Shown piece after piece: positions 46,246-56,042 of a stretch of DNA of 64,000 nucleotides. Each line of letters opens with the position of its first letter. Position 1 is the stretch's first letter. The stretch lies in NCBI RefSeq assembly GCF_015680705.1, contig NZ_JADNYP010000005.1, positions 1 through 64,000 of the forward strand, written 5' to 3'. The translations under genes were made by a program, and so were the position numbers. The notes beneath the pieces are model-generated. The model made no database searches, was not told the origin of the DNA, and saw nothing but the letters and a program-made list of their open reading frames with translations. Origin of the DNA: Pseudomonas fulva (GTDB lineage: Bacteria > Pseudomonadota > Gammaproteobacteria > Pseudomonadales > Pseudomonadaceae).

Positions 46246-47466
46246 TCAGCCTTCATGCAGCCGATCGCGCCTGGCCAGCGTCGGGAACAAGCGGACCCAC
46301 ACCCCCGTGACCACCAAGGTCCCGGCGCCACCGAGCAGCACCGCCGGGACCGTGCCGAACCAGTGGGCCGTCACCCCCGATTCGAATTCCCCGAGCTGGT
46401 TCGACGCGCCGATGAACAGCCCGTTCACCGCGCTCACCCGACCGCGCATCTCGTCCGGTGTTTCCAGCTGCACGAAGGCGCCACGGATGACCATGCTGAT
46501 CATGTCGGCGGCGCCCAGCACCACCAGTACCGCGAGCGAGAACCAGAAGGACGTCGACAGGCCGAAACCGATGGTCGCCACGCCGAACACGCCCACGGCG
46601 GTGAACATCACCCTGCCGACATTGCGCTCGACCGGGAAGCGCGCCAGCCATAGCGACATCAGCAGGGCGCCAACCGCCGGGGCCGAACGCAACAGTCCCA
46701 GGCCCCAGGCACCGGTCAGCAGGATGTCCTTGGCGAACACCGGCAGCAGGGCCGTCGCACCGCCAAGCAGCACGGCGAACAGGTCCAGGGAAATGGCGCC
46801 GAAGATGTCCCGGCGGCTGCGAATGAAGCGAATCCCTGCCAGCAGCGATTCCAGGCTGGCACGGCCACGCTGGGGCACTTGCTGGCGTGCCTCGAGGCTG
46901 AGGGTCAGCAGGCAGGCGATGGCGTACAGGGCCACGGTCGGGCCATAGACCCACAGGCTGCCGAACGCGTAGAGAAAGCCACCCACCGCCGGCGCGACGA
47001 TGGTGGCCGACTGGGTCGCCGATGCCGAGGCGGCCACGGCGCGGGGAAACAGGCCTGGCGGCACCACGTTGGGCAGCAGTGCCTGGGTGGCTGGCATTTC
47101 GAAGGCGCGGGTAGAGCCGAGCAGGAAGGCCAGGATGAAGATCATCTCGCGGCTGACGTTGTCCGATGCGCTGCCCAGAGCCAGGGCCAGCGCGATCAGC
47201 CCTTGCATGGCCTGGCACAGCGCGGCGACCTTGCGCCGGTCGTAGCGATCGGCCACATGACCGGTATGCAGCATGAACAGTACGCGCGGAGCGAATTCCA
47301 CCAACCCCACCAGACCCAGGTCCAGCACGTTGCCAGTCAGCTGATAGAGGTGCCAGCCGATGGCCACGGTCAGCATCTGGAAGCCGCTGGCGGTAAACAC
47401 CCTGGCCAGCCAGAAAGCGACGAACGGGCGGTGATGGCGTAGCGGTAAGGAAGCGGATTCAGGCAT
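46246..47466 (-). CDS. MFS transporter (EntS-like, MFS_3)
   Basis: The 406-residue, 12-segment protein has FWLARVFTASGFQMLTVAIG, the loop motif GHVADRYDRRKV, and a second-half segment GRVSAVNGLFIGASNQLGEF typical of the MFS_3/EntS group. Members export siderophores or drugs; nothing nearby fixes the substrate. It is divergent from cioA, with 338 bases between that hold the ANR box and nothing else I recognise. Confidence 0.85.
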   Translation of the reverse strand: MPESASLPLRHHRPFVAFWLARVFTASGFQMLTVAIGWHLYQLTGNVLDLGLVGLVEFAPRVLFMLHTGHVADRYDRRKVAALCQAMQGLIALALALGSASDNVSREMIFILAFLLGSTRAFEMPATQALLPNVVPPGLFPRAVAASASATQSATIVAPAVGGFLYAFGSLWVYGPTVALYAIACLLTLSLEARQQVPQRGRASLESLLAGIRFIRSRRDIFGAISLDLFAVLLGGATALLPVFAKDILLTGAWGLGLLRSAPAVGALLMSLWLARFPVERNVGRVMFTAVGVFGVATIGFGLSTSFWFSLAVLVVLGAADMISMVIRGAFVQLETPDEMRGRVSAVNGLFIGASNQLGEFESGVTAHWFGTVPAVLLGGAGTLVVTGVWVRLFPTLARRDRLHEG

Positions 47467-47648
47467 CGGATTCGCGACTTCGGGAATGGGCGTTGCAGCG
47501 TAGCACCGCTTTGTAACAAAGGGTTACGCAATTTGCAGGCGAAACGGCAACCCTGCCAGGCCCCTTGGCACATCGACGCACCGTTTATCCTGCGGCATTC
47601 AACCACACGGTCTGTCGGACCATACGGGGCTATTCTTGCCTCGAACCG

Positions 47649-47662
47649 TTGATCTGGATCAA
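47649..47662. promoter_or_regulatory. ANR/FNR box upstream of cioA
   Basis: TTGATCTGGATCAA is a perfect match to TTGAT-N4-ATCAA. It lies 143 bases before the cioA start and suggests oxygen-responsive control by ANR; whether it activates or represses depends on the promoter position, which I cannot fix. Confidence 0.82.
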
Positions 47663-47804
47663 TGCGCCAGATCGCAACGATACGACCCCTGGGCCGGATT
47701 GTCGGAATCAGATCGAACAATCCGCAGGTGGCGTACTCGATAACCGTGACCAGGAAGTCATGTCGTGGCGCCCGGGCATCGGACAACCAGACTGAGGAAG
47801 CAGC

Positions 47805-49241
<1,437 letters not shown>

Positions 49242-49244
49242 GTC

Positions 49245-50255
49245 ATGGGTATCGATCTTCCGCTGATCTGGGCCGTGATCATCATCTTCGGCATCATGAT
49301 GTATGTGGTCATGGACGGTTTCGACCTGGGCATCGGCATGCTCTTTCCCTTCGTCAAGGCCGAGCGTGACCGCGATGTCATGATGAACACCGTCGCTCCC
49401 GTCTGGGATGGCAACGAGACCTGGCTGGTACTGGGCGGGGCGGGGCTGTATGGCGCTTTCCCGCTGGCCTATTCGGTGGTGCTGCCGGCCTTGTACCTGC
49501 CGCTGGTATTGATGCTGGTGGGGCTGATCTTCCGTGGCGTGGCCTTTGAGTTCCGCTTCAAGGCCACCGAGGAAAAACGTCATCTATGGGATAAGGCGTT
49601 CATCGGCGGCTCGCTGGTCGCGACCTTCTTCCAGGGCGTGGCGCTCGGTGCGTTCATCGAAGGCTTCAAGGTCGTCGACCGCAGCTATGCCGGCGGCTCG
49701 CTCGACTGGATCACGCCGTTCAGCCTGTTCTGCGGGCTGGGCCTGATCGTGGCCTATGCGCTGCTGGGCTGCACCTGGCTGATCATGAAGACCGAAGGCC
49801 CACTGCAACGGCAGATGCACGACATGGCTCGGCCGCTGGCCCTGGTGCTGCTGGCGGTCATGGCGGTGGTCAGCCTGTGGACACCGCTAGCCTACCCGCA
49901 GATTTCCGAGCGCTGGTTCAGCATGCCCAACCTGCTCTGGTTCATGCCGGTGCCGATCCTGGTCCTGCTGACGCTCTACGGCCTGATCCGGGCAGTGGCA
50001 CGCAATGCCCACTACACACCGTTCCTGCTCACCCTGGTGCTGATCTTCCTGGGCTACAGCGGCCTTGGCATCAGTCTATGGCCGAACATCATCCCGCCCT
50101 CGATCTCGATCTGGGAGGCCTCGGCACCACCGCAGAGCCAGGGCTTCATGCTGGTCGGCACCTTGCTGATCATCCCGCTGATCCTCGGGTACACCTTTTG
50201 GAGCTACTACGTGTTCCGCGGCAAGGTGACCCACGAAGATGGCTACCACCACTAA
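49245..50255 (+). CDS. cioB: Cyanide-insensitive bd-type quinol oxidase subunit II
   Basis: The 336-residue membrane subunit has the CydB signatures VMDGFDLGIGMLFPFV and APVWDGNETWLVLGGAGLYG near the N-terminus, then eight or nine more membrane segments. It pairs with CioA to form the oxidase. It lies directly after cioA and is followed by the small DUF2474 gene. Confidence 0.93.
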   Translation: MGIDLPLIWAVIIIFGIMMYVVMDGFDLGIGMLFPFVKAERDRDVMMNTVAPVWDGNETWLVLGGAGLYGAFPLAYSVVLPALYLPLVLMLVGLIFRGVAFEFRFKATEEKRHLWDKAFIGGSLVATFFQGVALGAFIEGFKVVDRSYAGGSLDWITPFSLFCGLGLIVAYALLGCTWLIMKTEGPLQRQMHDMARPLALVLLAVMAVVSLWTPLAYPQISERWFSMPNLLWFMPVPILVLLTLYGLIRAVARNAHYTPFLLTLVLIFLGYSGLGISLWPNIIPPSISIWEASAPPQSQGFMLVGTLLIIPLILGYTFWSYYVFRGKVTHEDGYHH

Positions 50256-50267
50256 AAAGGCCGACCC

Positions 50268-50420
50268 ATGGACAAGCATGCCAGCGAAGCAGGGAAACGA
50301 CCGCTCTGGAAGCGCCTGGGCTGGCTGGCGCTGATCTGGACGGCCAGCGTCGCGACCTTGGGCGTGGCGGCCTGGGCGATGCGGCTGTTCATGAGCGCGG
50401 CAGGCTTGACCACCCACTGA
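50268..50420 (+). CDS. DUF2474 small membrane peptide, probable third oxidase subunit
   Basis: The 50-residue peptide begins MDKHASEAGKRPLWKRLGWL and has one membrane segment (ALIWTASVATLGVAAWAM). It starts 12 bases after cioB. DUF2474 peptides occur after bd-oxidase operons in the place held by CydX in E. coli, so a stabilising role in the oxidase is a fair inference. Confidence 0.85.
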   Translation: MDKHASEAGKRPLWKRLGWLALIWTASVATLGVAAWAMRLFMSAAGLTTH

Positions 50421-50489
50421 GGTCCGGGAGGGCCAGGCAGCCGTCATGCTGCCCGGCCCCGCAAGCAAGGCCGGGCGAGGCGCCAGGGA

Positions 50490-51614
50490 TTACTTGCGCG
50501 CCTTGAGCACCACGAACTTCGGCGTGGCGGCGACCTGTTCGACGCTGCGGAACAATCGGGCCAGCTTGCTGTGATAACCCAAGTGACGATTGCCGACCAT
50601 GTACAGCGAGCCGCCGGTGACCAGGGTTTCGCGGGCCTGCTGGAACATGCGCCAGGCGAGCAGGTCGCCGACCACTTGTTGCTGGTGGAACGGCGGATTG
50701 CACAAGACCACGTCCAAAGACTGCTTTTCCATGCAGGCCAGGCCGTCGGCGGCGTGTATGGTCACCGGCCGTGCGCCGAAGGCTGCCTGCCAGTTCTGCC
50801 TGGCCGATTGCACGGCCATGTAGGATTCGTCCACCAGCGTGTAGTCGGCCTCCGGGTTGGCCAAGGCGCTGACGATGGCCAGCACGCCATTGCCGCAGCC
50901 CAGGTCGGCGACCCGGGCCTGGCCCAGGTCGCGCGGCAAGTGTGGCAGGAACGCCCGGGTACCGATATCCAGCCCTTCGCGGCAGAACACATTGGCATGA
51001 TTGACCAGTTCCAGGGCCGGCGCCTCCAGCTGGTAACGGGTCGGATAGGGTGAAGTGGTCGCCGGCCGTGGGCTGGCGCTGGCTATCAACAGGCGGGCCT
51101 TCTTCTGCGCCAGCGAGGCACTGACCGCGCCCACGTGACGCTCAAGCAGGTCGCCGGCGGCGCGTGGCAGGTGCTTGATCATCGCGCCGGCGATCACCTG
51201 CGCGTCCGGCGCCAGATGCCCGCGCAGGCGGATCAGCTGTTCTTCCAGCAACGCCAGGGTCTTGGGCACACGCAGCAGTACCCGCTCGAACTGTCCTTGC
51301 CAGGGCTCGCTGGCCGGCACGAAAGGTACGCAGTCGAAAGGCTTGCCGTTGCGCGCCAGGTTCTTTTCCAGGGCCAGCCGCGCCAGATGCGAGTCGCCGC
51401 TGCTGGTCACCGGCAGGTGTCCCGCCAAGCTGACGGCCAGCGCGCCAAAACTGTCATTGAGTACCAGGACCCTGCATTGGCCGTCGGGGCGATGCTGTGC
51501 CAGATGATCGAGCAGGTACTGGTCGGCGGCATCGAAGGCTTGCAGCGGATCGTTGGCTTGTTCCGGCTGGCGGATCAGGTCGAGTTCGGCGAAGGGGCTG
51601 TTGAGCAGGGGCAT
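50490..51614 (-). CDS. rlmG: 23S rRNA (guanine1835-N2)-methyltransferase
   Basis: The 374-residue protein has two methyltransferase-like domains, of which the C-terminal one is active: VADLGCGNGVLAIVSALANP binds S-adenosylmethionine, and the catalytic motif is VVLCNPPFHQQQ. The layout matches RlmG/RsmC. RlmG fits the length and its position in P. putida; RsmC is the alternative. It is convergent with the cio operon. Confidence 0.88.
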   Translation of the reverse strand: MPLLNSPFAELDLIRQPEQANDPLQAFDAADQYLLDHLAQHRPDGQCRVLVLNDSFGALAVSLAGHLPVTSSGDSHLARLALEKNLARNGKPFDCVPFVPASEPWQGQFERVLLRVPKTLALLEEQLIRLRGHLAPDAQVIAGAMIKHLPRAAGDLLERHVGAVSASLAQKKARLLIASASPRPATTSPYPTRYQLEAPALELVNHANVFCREGLDIGTRAFLPHLPRDLGQARVADLGCGNGVLAIVSALANPEADYTLVDESYMAVQSARQNWQAAFGARPVTIHAADGLACMEKQSLDVVLCNPPFHQQQVVGDLLAWRMFQQARETLVTGGSLYMVGNRHLGYHSKLARLFRSVEQVAATPKFVVLKARK

Positions 51615-51704
51615 GTCGGGACTCTGGACGTGTTCATCCGCCCTGGCCGGGCGATTGGAGTCCGCGATTCTACAGAGGTTTGAGACTCGAAGTCGCCAAG
51701 CCGG

Positions 51705-52406
51705 TCAGATCAGGCCTTCGCTCATGGCGATGGCGATGGCGGCCGGCTTGTTGGCGGCGTTGGTCTTGCCGATCACGCTGCGGATGTGGAAATTGACCGT
51801 GCTCAGCGACAGGCTCAGGATGCAGGCGATGTCCGCGGCGGTCTTCCCGGCGGCCGACCACTTGAGCACTTCCAGCTCACGCTCACTGAGCTTGGGCAAT
51901 GGCTGGCGGCGTGCCAGATGGCGAGTGGCCAGACTCGTATGCAAGGCTTTGCACAACCAGCTGACCTGGACGCTCTTCTCGTAGAACTCCGCTGCCGAGA
52001 TCGCACCCTCGGGCCTGGCAACGCTCAACTGGCTTTCATGATGGTGCAAGTCGTACTGCGACTGGGTCCAGCCATGGCGCAAGCCATGCGCATGAGCCTG
52101 CTGCCAGAACGAGGGAGCCTGGGCGAACAGCGCCTCTTCCCACAGCAGCGGCAGGGTGCAGTGACGGCATGCCCGTGGGATCGGGTCCAGGCCTGACAAT
52201 CGCTCCTGATAGAGCTGGTTCCAGGCGCTGGGGTAATTGTTGTATTGGGTGCTGGCCGGTCGACTTCCCGGTGCATTGAAGAAGAAGGTCCAGCCGACAT
52301 AGGACATGTCGAGCGCTTGCACCAGCTCGACGGCCTGGTCGAACATTCGTTGCGGGTCTTGTTCGCTGGCCAGGCGTTGTATCTGCTCCATTTTCCAGTT
52401 TTGCAT
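51705..52406 (-). CDS. ppoR: LuxR-solo regulator (PpoR-like)
   Basis: The 233-residue protein has an autoinducer-binding domain (about 15-160) and a LuxR helix-turn-helix (LSERELEVLKWSAAGKTAAD, then CILSLSLSTVNFHIRSVIGK). The acyl-homoserine-lactone pocket residues W, Y, D, P, W follow in order in AWNQLYQERLSGLDPIPRAC and LLWEEA. No LuxI-type synthase is in the window. The position between rlmG and fpr matches PpoR of P. putida. The start at 52406 (MQNWKME) has GGGGAG upstream. Confidence 0.88.
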   Translation of the reverse strand: MQNWKMEQIQRLASEQDPQRMFDQAVELVQALDMSYVGWTFFFNAPGSRPASTQYNNYPSAWNQLYQERLSGLDPIPRACRHCTLPLLWEEALFAQAPSFWQQAHAHGLRHGWTQSQYDLHHHESQLSVARPEGAISAAEFYEKSVQVSWLCKALHTSLATRHLARRQPLPKLSERELEVLKWSAAGKTAADIACILSLSLSTVNFHIRSVIGKTNAANKPAAIAIAMSEGLI

Positions 52407-52611
52407 TCCGAACTCCCCGTACGCATGAAGGGATCCAATTCGCGGGCCTTGGGAAGTGTAGGAAAGCATTAATAGGTGAGTGTAAACATTTCGCTATTGC
52501 CTGATGCCTTTCTATTCCATCGACGACACGCCGTGGAGACCCTACAGCGTATCGGTGTTCATTCCCGGCGCTTTGCGCGAAACTGACATCATTCGATAGA
52601 GGGAGCGCAAC

Positions 52612-53388
52612 ATGACCGCCAGTGCCGACAAATTCACCCAGCAGACTTTGCTCGACGTGCAGTCGTTGACCGCGAACCTGTTCACCTTGCGGGTGACCCG
52701 TGATCCAGGCTTTCGCTTCCGGGCCGGGCAGTTCGCCCGTCTTGGCGTGACCAAGGCCGATGGCAGCGTGGCCTGGCGGGCCTATTCGATGGTGTCGGCG
52801 CCGCATGACGAATACCTGGACTTCTTCTCCATCGTCGTGCCTGGCGGGGAGTTCACCAGCGAACTCAGCCGGCTGGGTGAAGGCGACCGCCTGCTGATCG
52901 ACCGGCAAGCCTTCGGTTACCTGACCCTGGACCGCTTCATCGGCGGGCGTGACCTGTGGCTGTTGGCTACCGGCACCGGGATCGCCCCGTTCATGTCGAT
53001 CCTGCAGGATTTCGAGGCCTGGGAGCGGTTCGAGTCGATCAAGCTGGTCTACTCGGTACGCGAGGCCAAGGAGCTTGCCTACCTGGACCTGATCGCCGGC
53101 CTGGAAAGCCGCGACTACCTGGCCGAGCATGCCGGCAAGCTGCAGTTCATTCCGGTGGTGACCCGAGAGGCCCATCCAGGCGCACTGAACGCGCGCATCA
53201 CCACCCTGATCGAGAACGGCGAGCTGGAGCGGGCCGCGGGCGTGCAGCTGAGCCCGGAGCATTCGCGCATCATGCTCTGCGGCAACCCGCAGATGATCGA
53301 AGACACCCGCGCGGCGCTCAAGCAGCGTGACCTGCAGCTGGCACTGAGCCGTAGGCCGGGGCAGGTGGCGGTGGAAAACTACTGGTAG
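52612..53388 (+). CDS. fpr: Ferredoxin-NADP+ reductase
   Basis: The 258-residue FAD enzyme passes electrons between NADPH and ferredoxin or flavodoxin. FAD binding is shown by WRAYSMVSAP and the phosphate loop FTSELSRLGEGD. NADP binding shows in LLATGTGIAPFMSIL and MLCGNPQMIEDTR. The C-terminal ENYW is typical. P. putida has two such genes; position suggests the one called FprB there. It is divergent from ppoR. Confidence 0.92.
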   Translation: MTASADKFTQQTLLDVQSLTANLFTLRVTRDPGFRFRAGQFARLGVTKADGSVAWRAYSMVSAPHDEYLDFFSIVVPGGEFTSELSRLGEGDRLLIDRQAFGYLTLDRFIGGRDLWLLATGTGIAPFMSILQDFEAWERFESIKLVYSVREAKELAYLDLIAGLESRDYLAEHAGKLQFIPVVTREAHPGALNARITTLIENGELERAAGVQLSPEHSRIMLCGNPQMIEDTRAALKQRDLQLALSRRPGQVAVENYW

Positions 53389-53440
53389 GCCCGGCGTGGC
53401 CCATCGGCCAGCGAGCCGGGCAGGCCAGCGCTGGCCGCGT

Positions 53441-53860
53441 TCACGATTGCCGATTCTGGCTCTGAGCCTTGAGCAGATCGCGGATTTCCGTCAGCAAGGT
53501 CTCCTGGGGCGAGGGTGCCGGTGGCGCGCTTGGTGCCACGGCTTCTTCACGCTTGAGGCGATTGATCACCTTCACGCCCATGAAGATGGCGAACGCGATG
53601 ATGATGAAGTCGATCACCGTCTGGATGAACTTGCCGTAGGCCAGCACCACGGCCGGCACGTCACCCTGCGCGGCCTTGAGGGTGATGGCCAGGTCGCTGA
53701 AGTCCACCCCGCCGATCAACAGGCCGAGCGGCGGCATGATCACGTCGCCGACGAAGGATGAGACGATCTTGCCGAAGGCCGCGCCGATGATGATGCCGAC
53801 GGCCATGTCGACGACGTTTCCCTTGACCGCGAAGGCCTTGAATTCCTTGAGCATGCTCAT
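53441..53860 (-). CDS. mscL: Large-conductance mechanosensitive channel
   Basis: The 139-residue protein has two membrane segments with the MscL signature [20 protein letters not shown] and [19 protein letters not shown], then [19 protein letters not shown]. It opens under osmotic downshock to release solutes. AGGGAA precedes the ATG at 53860. It is divergent from radA, with about 170 bases between. Confidence 0.95.
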   Translation of the reverse strand: MSMLKEFKAFAVKGNVVDMAVGIIIGAAFGKIVSSFVGDVIMPPLGLLIGGVDFSDLAITLKAAQGDVPAVVLAYGKFIQTVIDFIIIAFAIFMGVKVINRLKREEAVAPSAPPAPSPQETLLTEIRDLLKAQSQNRQS

Positions 53861-54033
53861 GGTGTATTCCCTGTAACAGTTTGAAGGTATGGCGATTCGC
53901 GCCAGGCCGCATGCATGATGTGGCACCGAGCAGTTAATGACTGCGGCCAGACTCAATAGTTTTGTCGACCTCCTGCAGGTTCGAGACACATCAGGGTCGG
54001 CTATCATGGCGGTTTTTCCGGGGAGGACCATCC

Positions 54034-55401
54034 ATGGCCAAGGCCAAGCGCTTGTATGGCTGCACCGAGTGCGGCGCTACCTTTCCCAAGTGGGCCGGTC
54101 AGTGCGGCGAATGCGGCGCCTGGAACACGCTGGTGGAGACCATGCTCGAAAGTGGCGCCGCGGCAGCGCCTAGCGGGCGTGCCGGGTGGACCGGACAACA
54201 GGCCCAGATCAAGACCCTGGCTGAAGTCAGCGTAGAGGAAATCCCGCGTTTCACCACCAGCAGCACCGAACTCGACCGGGTGCTCGGCGGTGGCCTGGTG
54301 GACGGTTCGGTGGTGCTGATCGGCGGTGACCCGGGGATCGGCAAGTCGACCATCCTGCTGCAGACCCTCTGCAACATCGCGACCCGGATGCCGGCGTTGT
54401 ATGTCACCGGCGAAGAGTCGCAGCAACAGGTGGCGATGCGCTCCCGGCGCCTGGGCCTGCCGCAGGACCAGCTCAAGGTCATGACCGAGACCTGCATCGA
54501 AACGATCATCGCCACCGCGCGTCAGGAAAAGCCCCGGGTGATGGTGATCGACTCGATCCAGACGATCTTCACCGAGCAGTTGCAGTCGGCGCCTGGCGGC
54601 GTGGCCCAGGTGCGCGAAAGTACCGCCTTGCTGGTGCGCTATGCCAAGCAGAGCGGTACGGCGATCTTCCTGGTCGGCCACGTGACCAAGGAGGGATCGC
54701 TAGCCGGCCCTCGGGTACTGGAACACATGGTCGATACCGTCTTGTACTTCGAAGGCGAGTCCGATGGCCGCTTGCGCCTGCTGCGCGCGGTCAAGAACCG
54801 CTTCGGCGCGGTCAACGAGCTGGGCGTGTTCGGCATGACCGATCGTGGCTTGAAGGAGGTGTCCAACCCATCGGCGATATTTCTCAACCGTACCCAGGAG
54901 GAGGTGCCTGGCAGCGTGGTGATGGCCACCTGGGAAGGCACCCGGCCTATGCTGGTCGAGGTGCAGGCACTGGTCGACGACAGCCACCTGGCCAACCCGC
55001 GGCGCGTGACCTTGGGCCTGGACCCGAACCGGCTGGCCATGCTGCTGGCGGTGCTGCATCGGCATGGCGGGATTCCGACCCACGACCAGGACGTGTTCCT
55101 CAACGTGGTCGGTGGCGTCAAGGTCCTGGAGACCGCGTCCGACCTGGCGCTGCTGGCGGCAGTGATGTCGAGCCTGCGCAACCGGCCATTGGCCCATGGG
55201 CTGCTGGTGTTTGGTGAAATCGGCCTGTCCGGCGAGGTACGGCCGGTGCCCAGCGGCCAGGAGCGTCTCAGGGAAGCGGCCAAGCACGGCTTCAAGCGGG
55301 CGATCGTGCCCAAGGCCAACGCGCCCAAGGAAGCCCCGTCAGGCTTGCAGATCATTGCCGTCACGCGCCTGGAACAGGCGCTGGATGCTTTGTTCGAGTG
55401 A
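54034..55401 (+). CDS. radA: DNA repair protein RadA
   Basis: The 455-residue protein has the N-terminal zinc finger ([20 protein letters not shown]), a RecA-type ATPase with Walker [11 protein letters not shown] (about 96-105), the RadA motif KNRFG, and a C-terminal Lon-like domain ([14 protein letters not shown]). It processes recombination intermediates. GGGGAGGACC precedes the ATG at 54034; the open frame upstream has no similarity. Confidence 0.95.
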   Translation: MAKAKRLYGCTECGATFPKWAGQCGECGAWNTLVETMLESGAAAAPSGRAGWTGQQAQIKTLAEVSVEEIPRFTTSSTELDRVLGGGLVDGSVVLIGGDPGIGKSTILLQTLCNIATRMPALYVTGEESQQQVAMRSRRLGLPQDQLKVMTETCIETIIATARQEKPRVMVIDSIQTIFTEQLQSAPGGVAQVRESTALLVRYAKQSGTAIFLVGHVTKEGSLAGPRVLEHMVDTVLYFEGESDGRLRLLRAVKNRFGAVNELGVFGMTDRGLKEVSNPSAIFLNRTQEEVPGSVVMATWEGTRPMLVEVQALVDDSHLANPRRVTLGLDPNRLAMLLAVLHRHGGIPTHDQDVFLNVVGGVKVLETASDLALLAAVMSSLRNRPLAHGLLVFGEIGLSGEVRPVPSGQERLREAAKHGFKRAIVPKANAPKEAPSGLQIIAVTRLEQALDALFE

Positions 55402-55456
55402 CCTATCGCGGCCGGTCCGGCATCCCGGCCGCGATAGGCCGCAAAGCGGCCTCAGG
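55402..55456. repeat. REP-like element with a long perfect hairpin after radA
   Basis: CCTATCGCGGCCGG (55402-55415) and its exact complement (55425-55438) form a 14-base stem with a 9-base loop. A second small hairpin, GGCCGC-AAA-GCGGCC, follows. No T-run is seen, so a REP-type repeat is likelier than a classic terminator, although it may slow transcription after radA. A related end is found at 40300-40320. Confidence 0.55.
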
Positions 55457-55518
55457 ATCCGACAGTCGGCAAAGCCTCGAGCGGGTTCGAAGGGTCGTTG
55501 CTGTGCCAGTCCAAACTC

Positions 55519-55884
55519 TCAAACCTCCATCAACACCCCCAGCTCCCGCCTCAGCTCCTGTTCGTCCGCCAGGTTCAGTTCCATCAGGCGATGCAGGTGG
55601 GTCAGCGAGTCGATGTCGATGTGCTTGCAGACGAAGCCCAGCCGGGTGGCTTCCTGGTGGCGCAGCTCCACCTGCATCGCCACCTGCCGGTGCAGGTCGA
55701 GATGGATGATGGCGTCGAACGGCTTGCCCGGCTCGGCATCCCAGCCAGCCGGACGTTCCACCAGCAGCCCCTTGAGCGACAGGTCCAGCAGCTTCACCGG
55801 CCAGGCGCGCTCGCCCTGGCGCAGTTCCATGGGCGCGTCGAAGGCGATGCGGCGGAATCGGCGACGTTCGTCATGCTGGTTCAT
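55519..55884 (-). CDS. Single-domain PilZ protein
   Basis: The 121-residue protein is one PilZ domain: RRRFRRIAFDAPM at the N-terminus supplies the R-x-x-x-R motif, and LLDLSLKGLLVE is the D-x-S-x-x-G motif. It should bind c-di-GMP. The partner is unknown. The C-terminal helix DIDSLTHLHRLMELNLADEQ is acidic. It lies between radA and the cstA operon and is convergent with radA. Confidence 0.88.
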   Translation of the reverse strand: MNQHDERRRFRRIAFDAPMELRQGERAWPVKLLDLSLKGLLVERPAGWDAEPGKPFDAIIHLDLHRQVAMQVELRHQEATRLGFVCKHIDIDSLTHLHRLMELNLADEQELRRELGVLMEV

Positions 55885-56042
55885 GTGACAGATTCTCCAG
55901 ATGTTTCCATGGGCAGGACCGAGGCGCGGCGCCCCGTCGATCAGGCGGCGCGCGCGCTAGACCAAAGCAAGTGTGGCATTGGGCGATGACAGGCCCTAGA
56001 CTCGATGAGCGGTCTTTTCCAATCCACCACTGGAAGTAAACC

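Noticed and set aside
55402..55438. Rho-independent terminator after radA
   Set aside because: The stem is perfect but no T-run follows on either strand, and the sequence resembles a REP-type repeat.
56000..56042. Sigma-54 promoter before cstA
   Set aside because: A GTGGCA-like element is seen but the matching TTGC part at the right spacing is missing.
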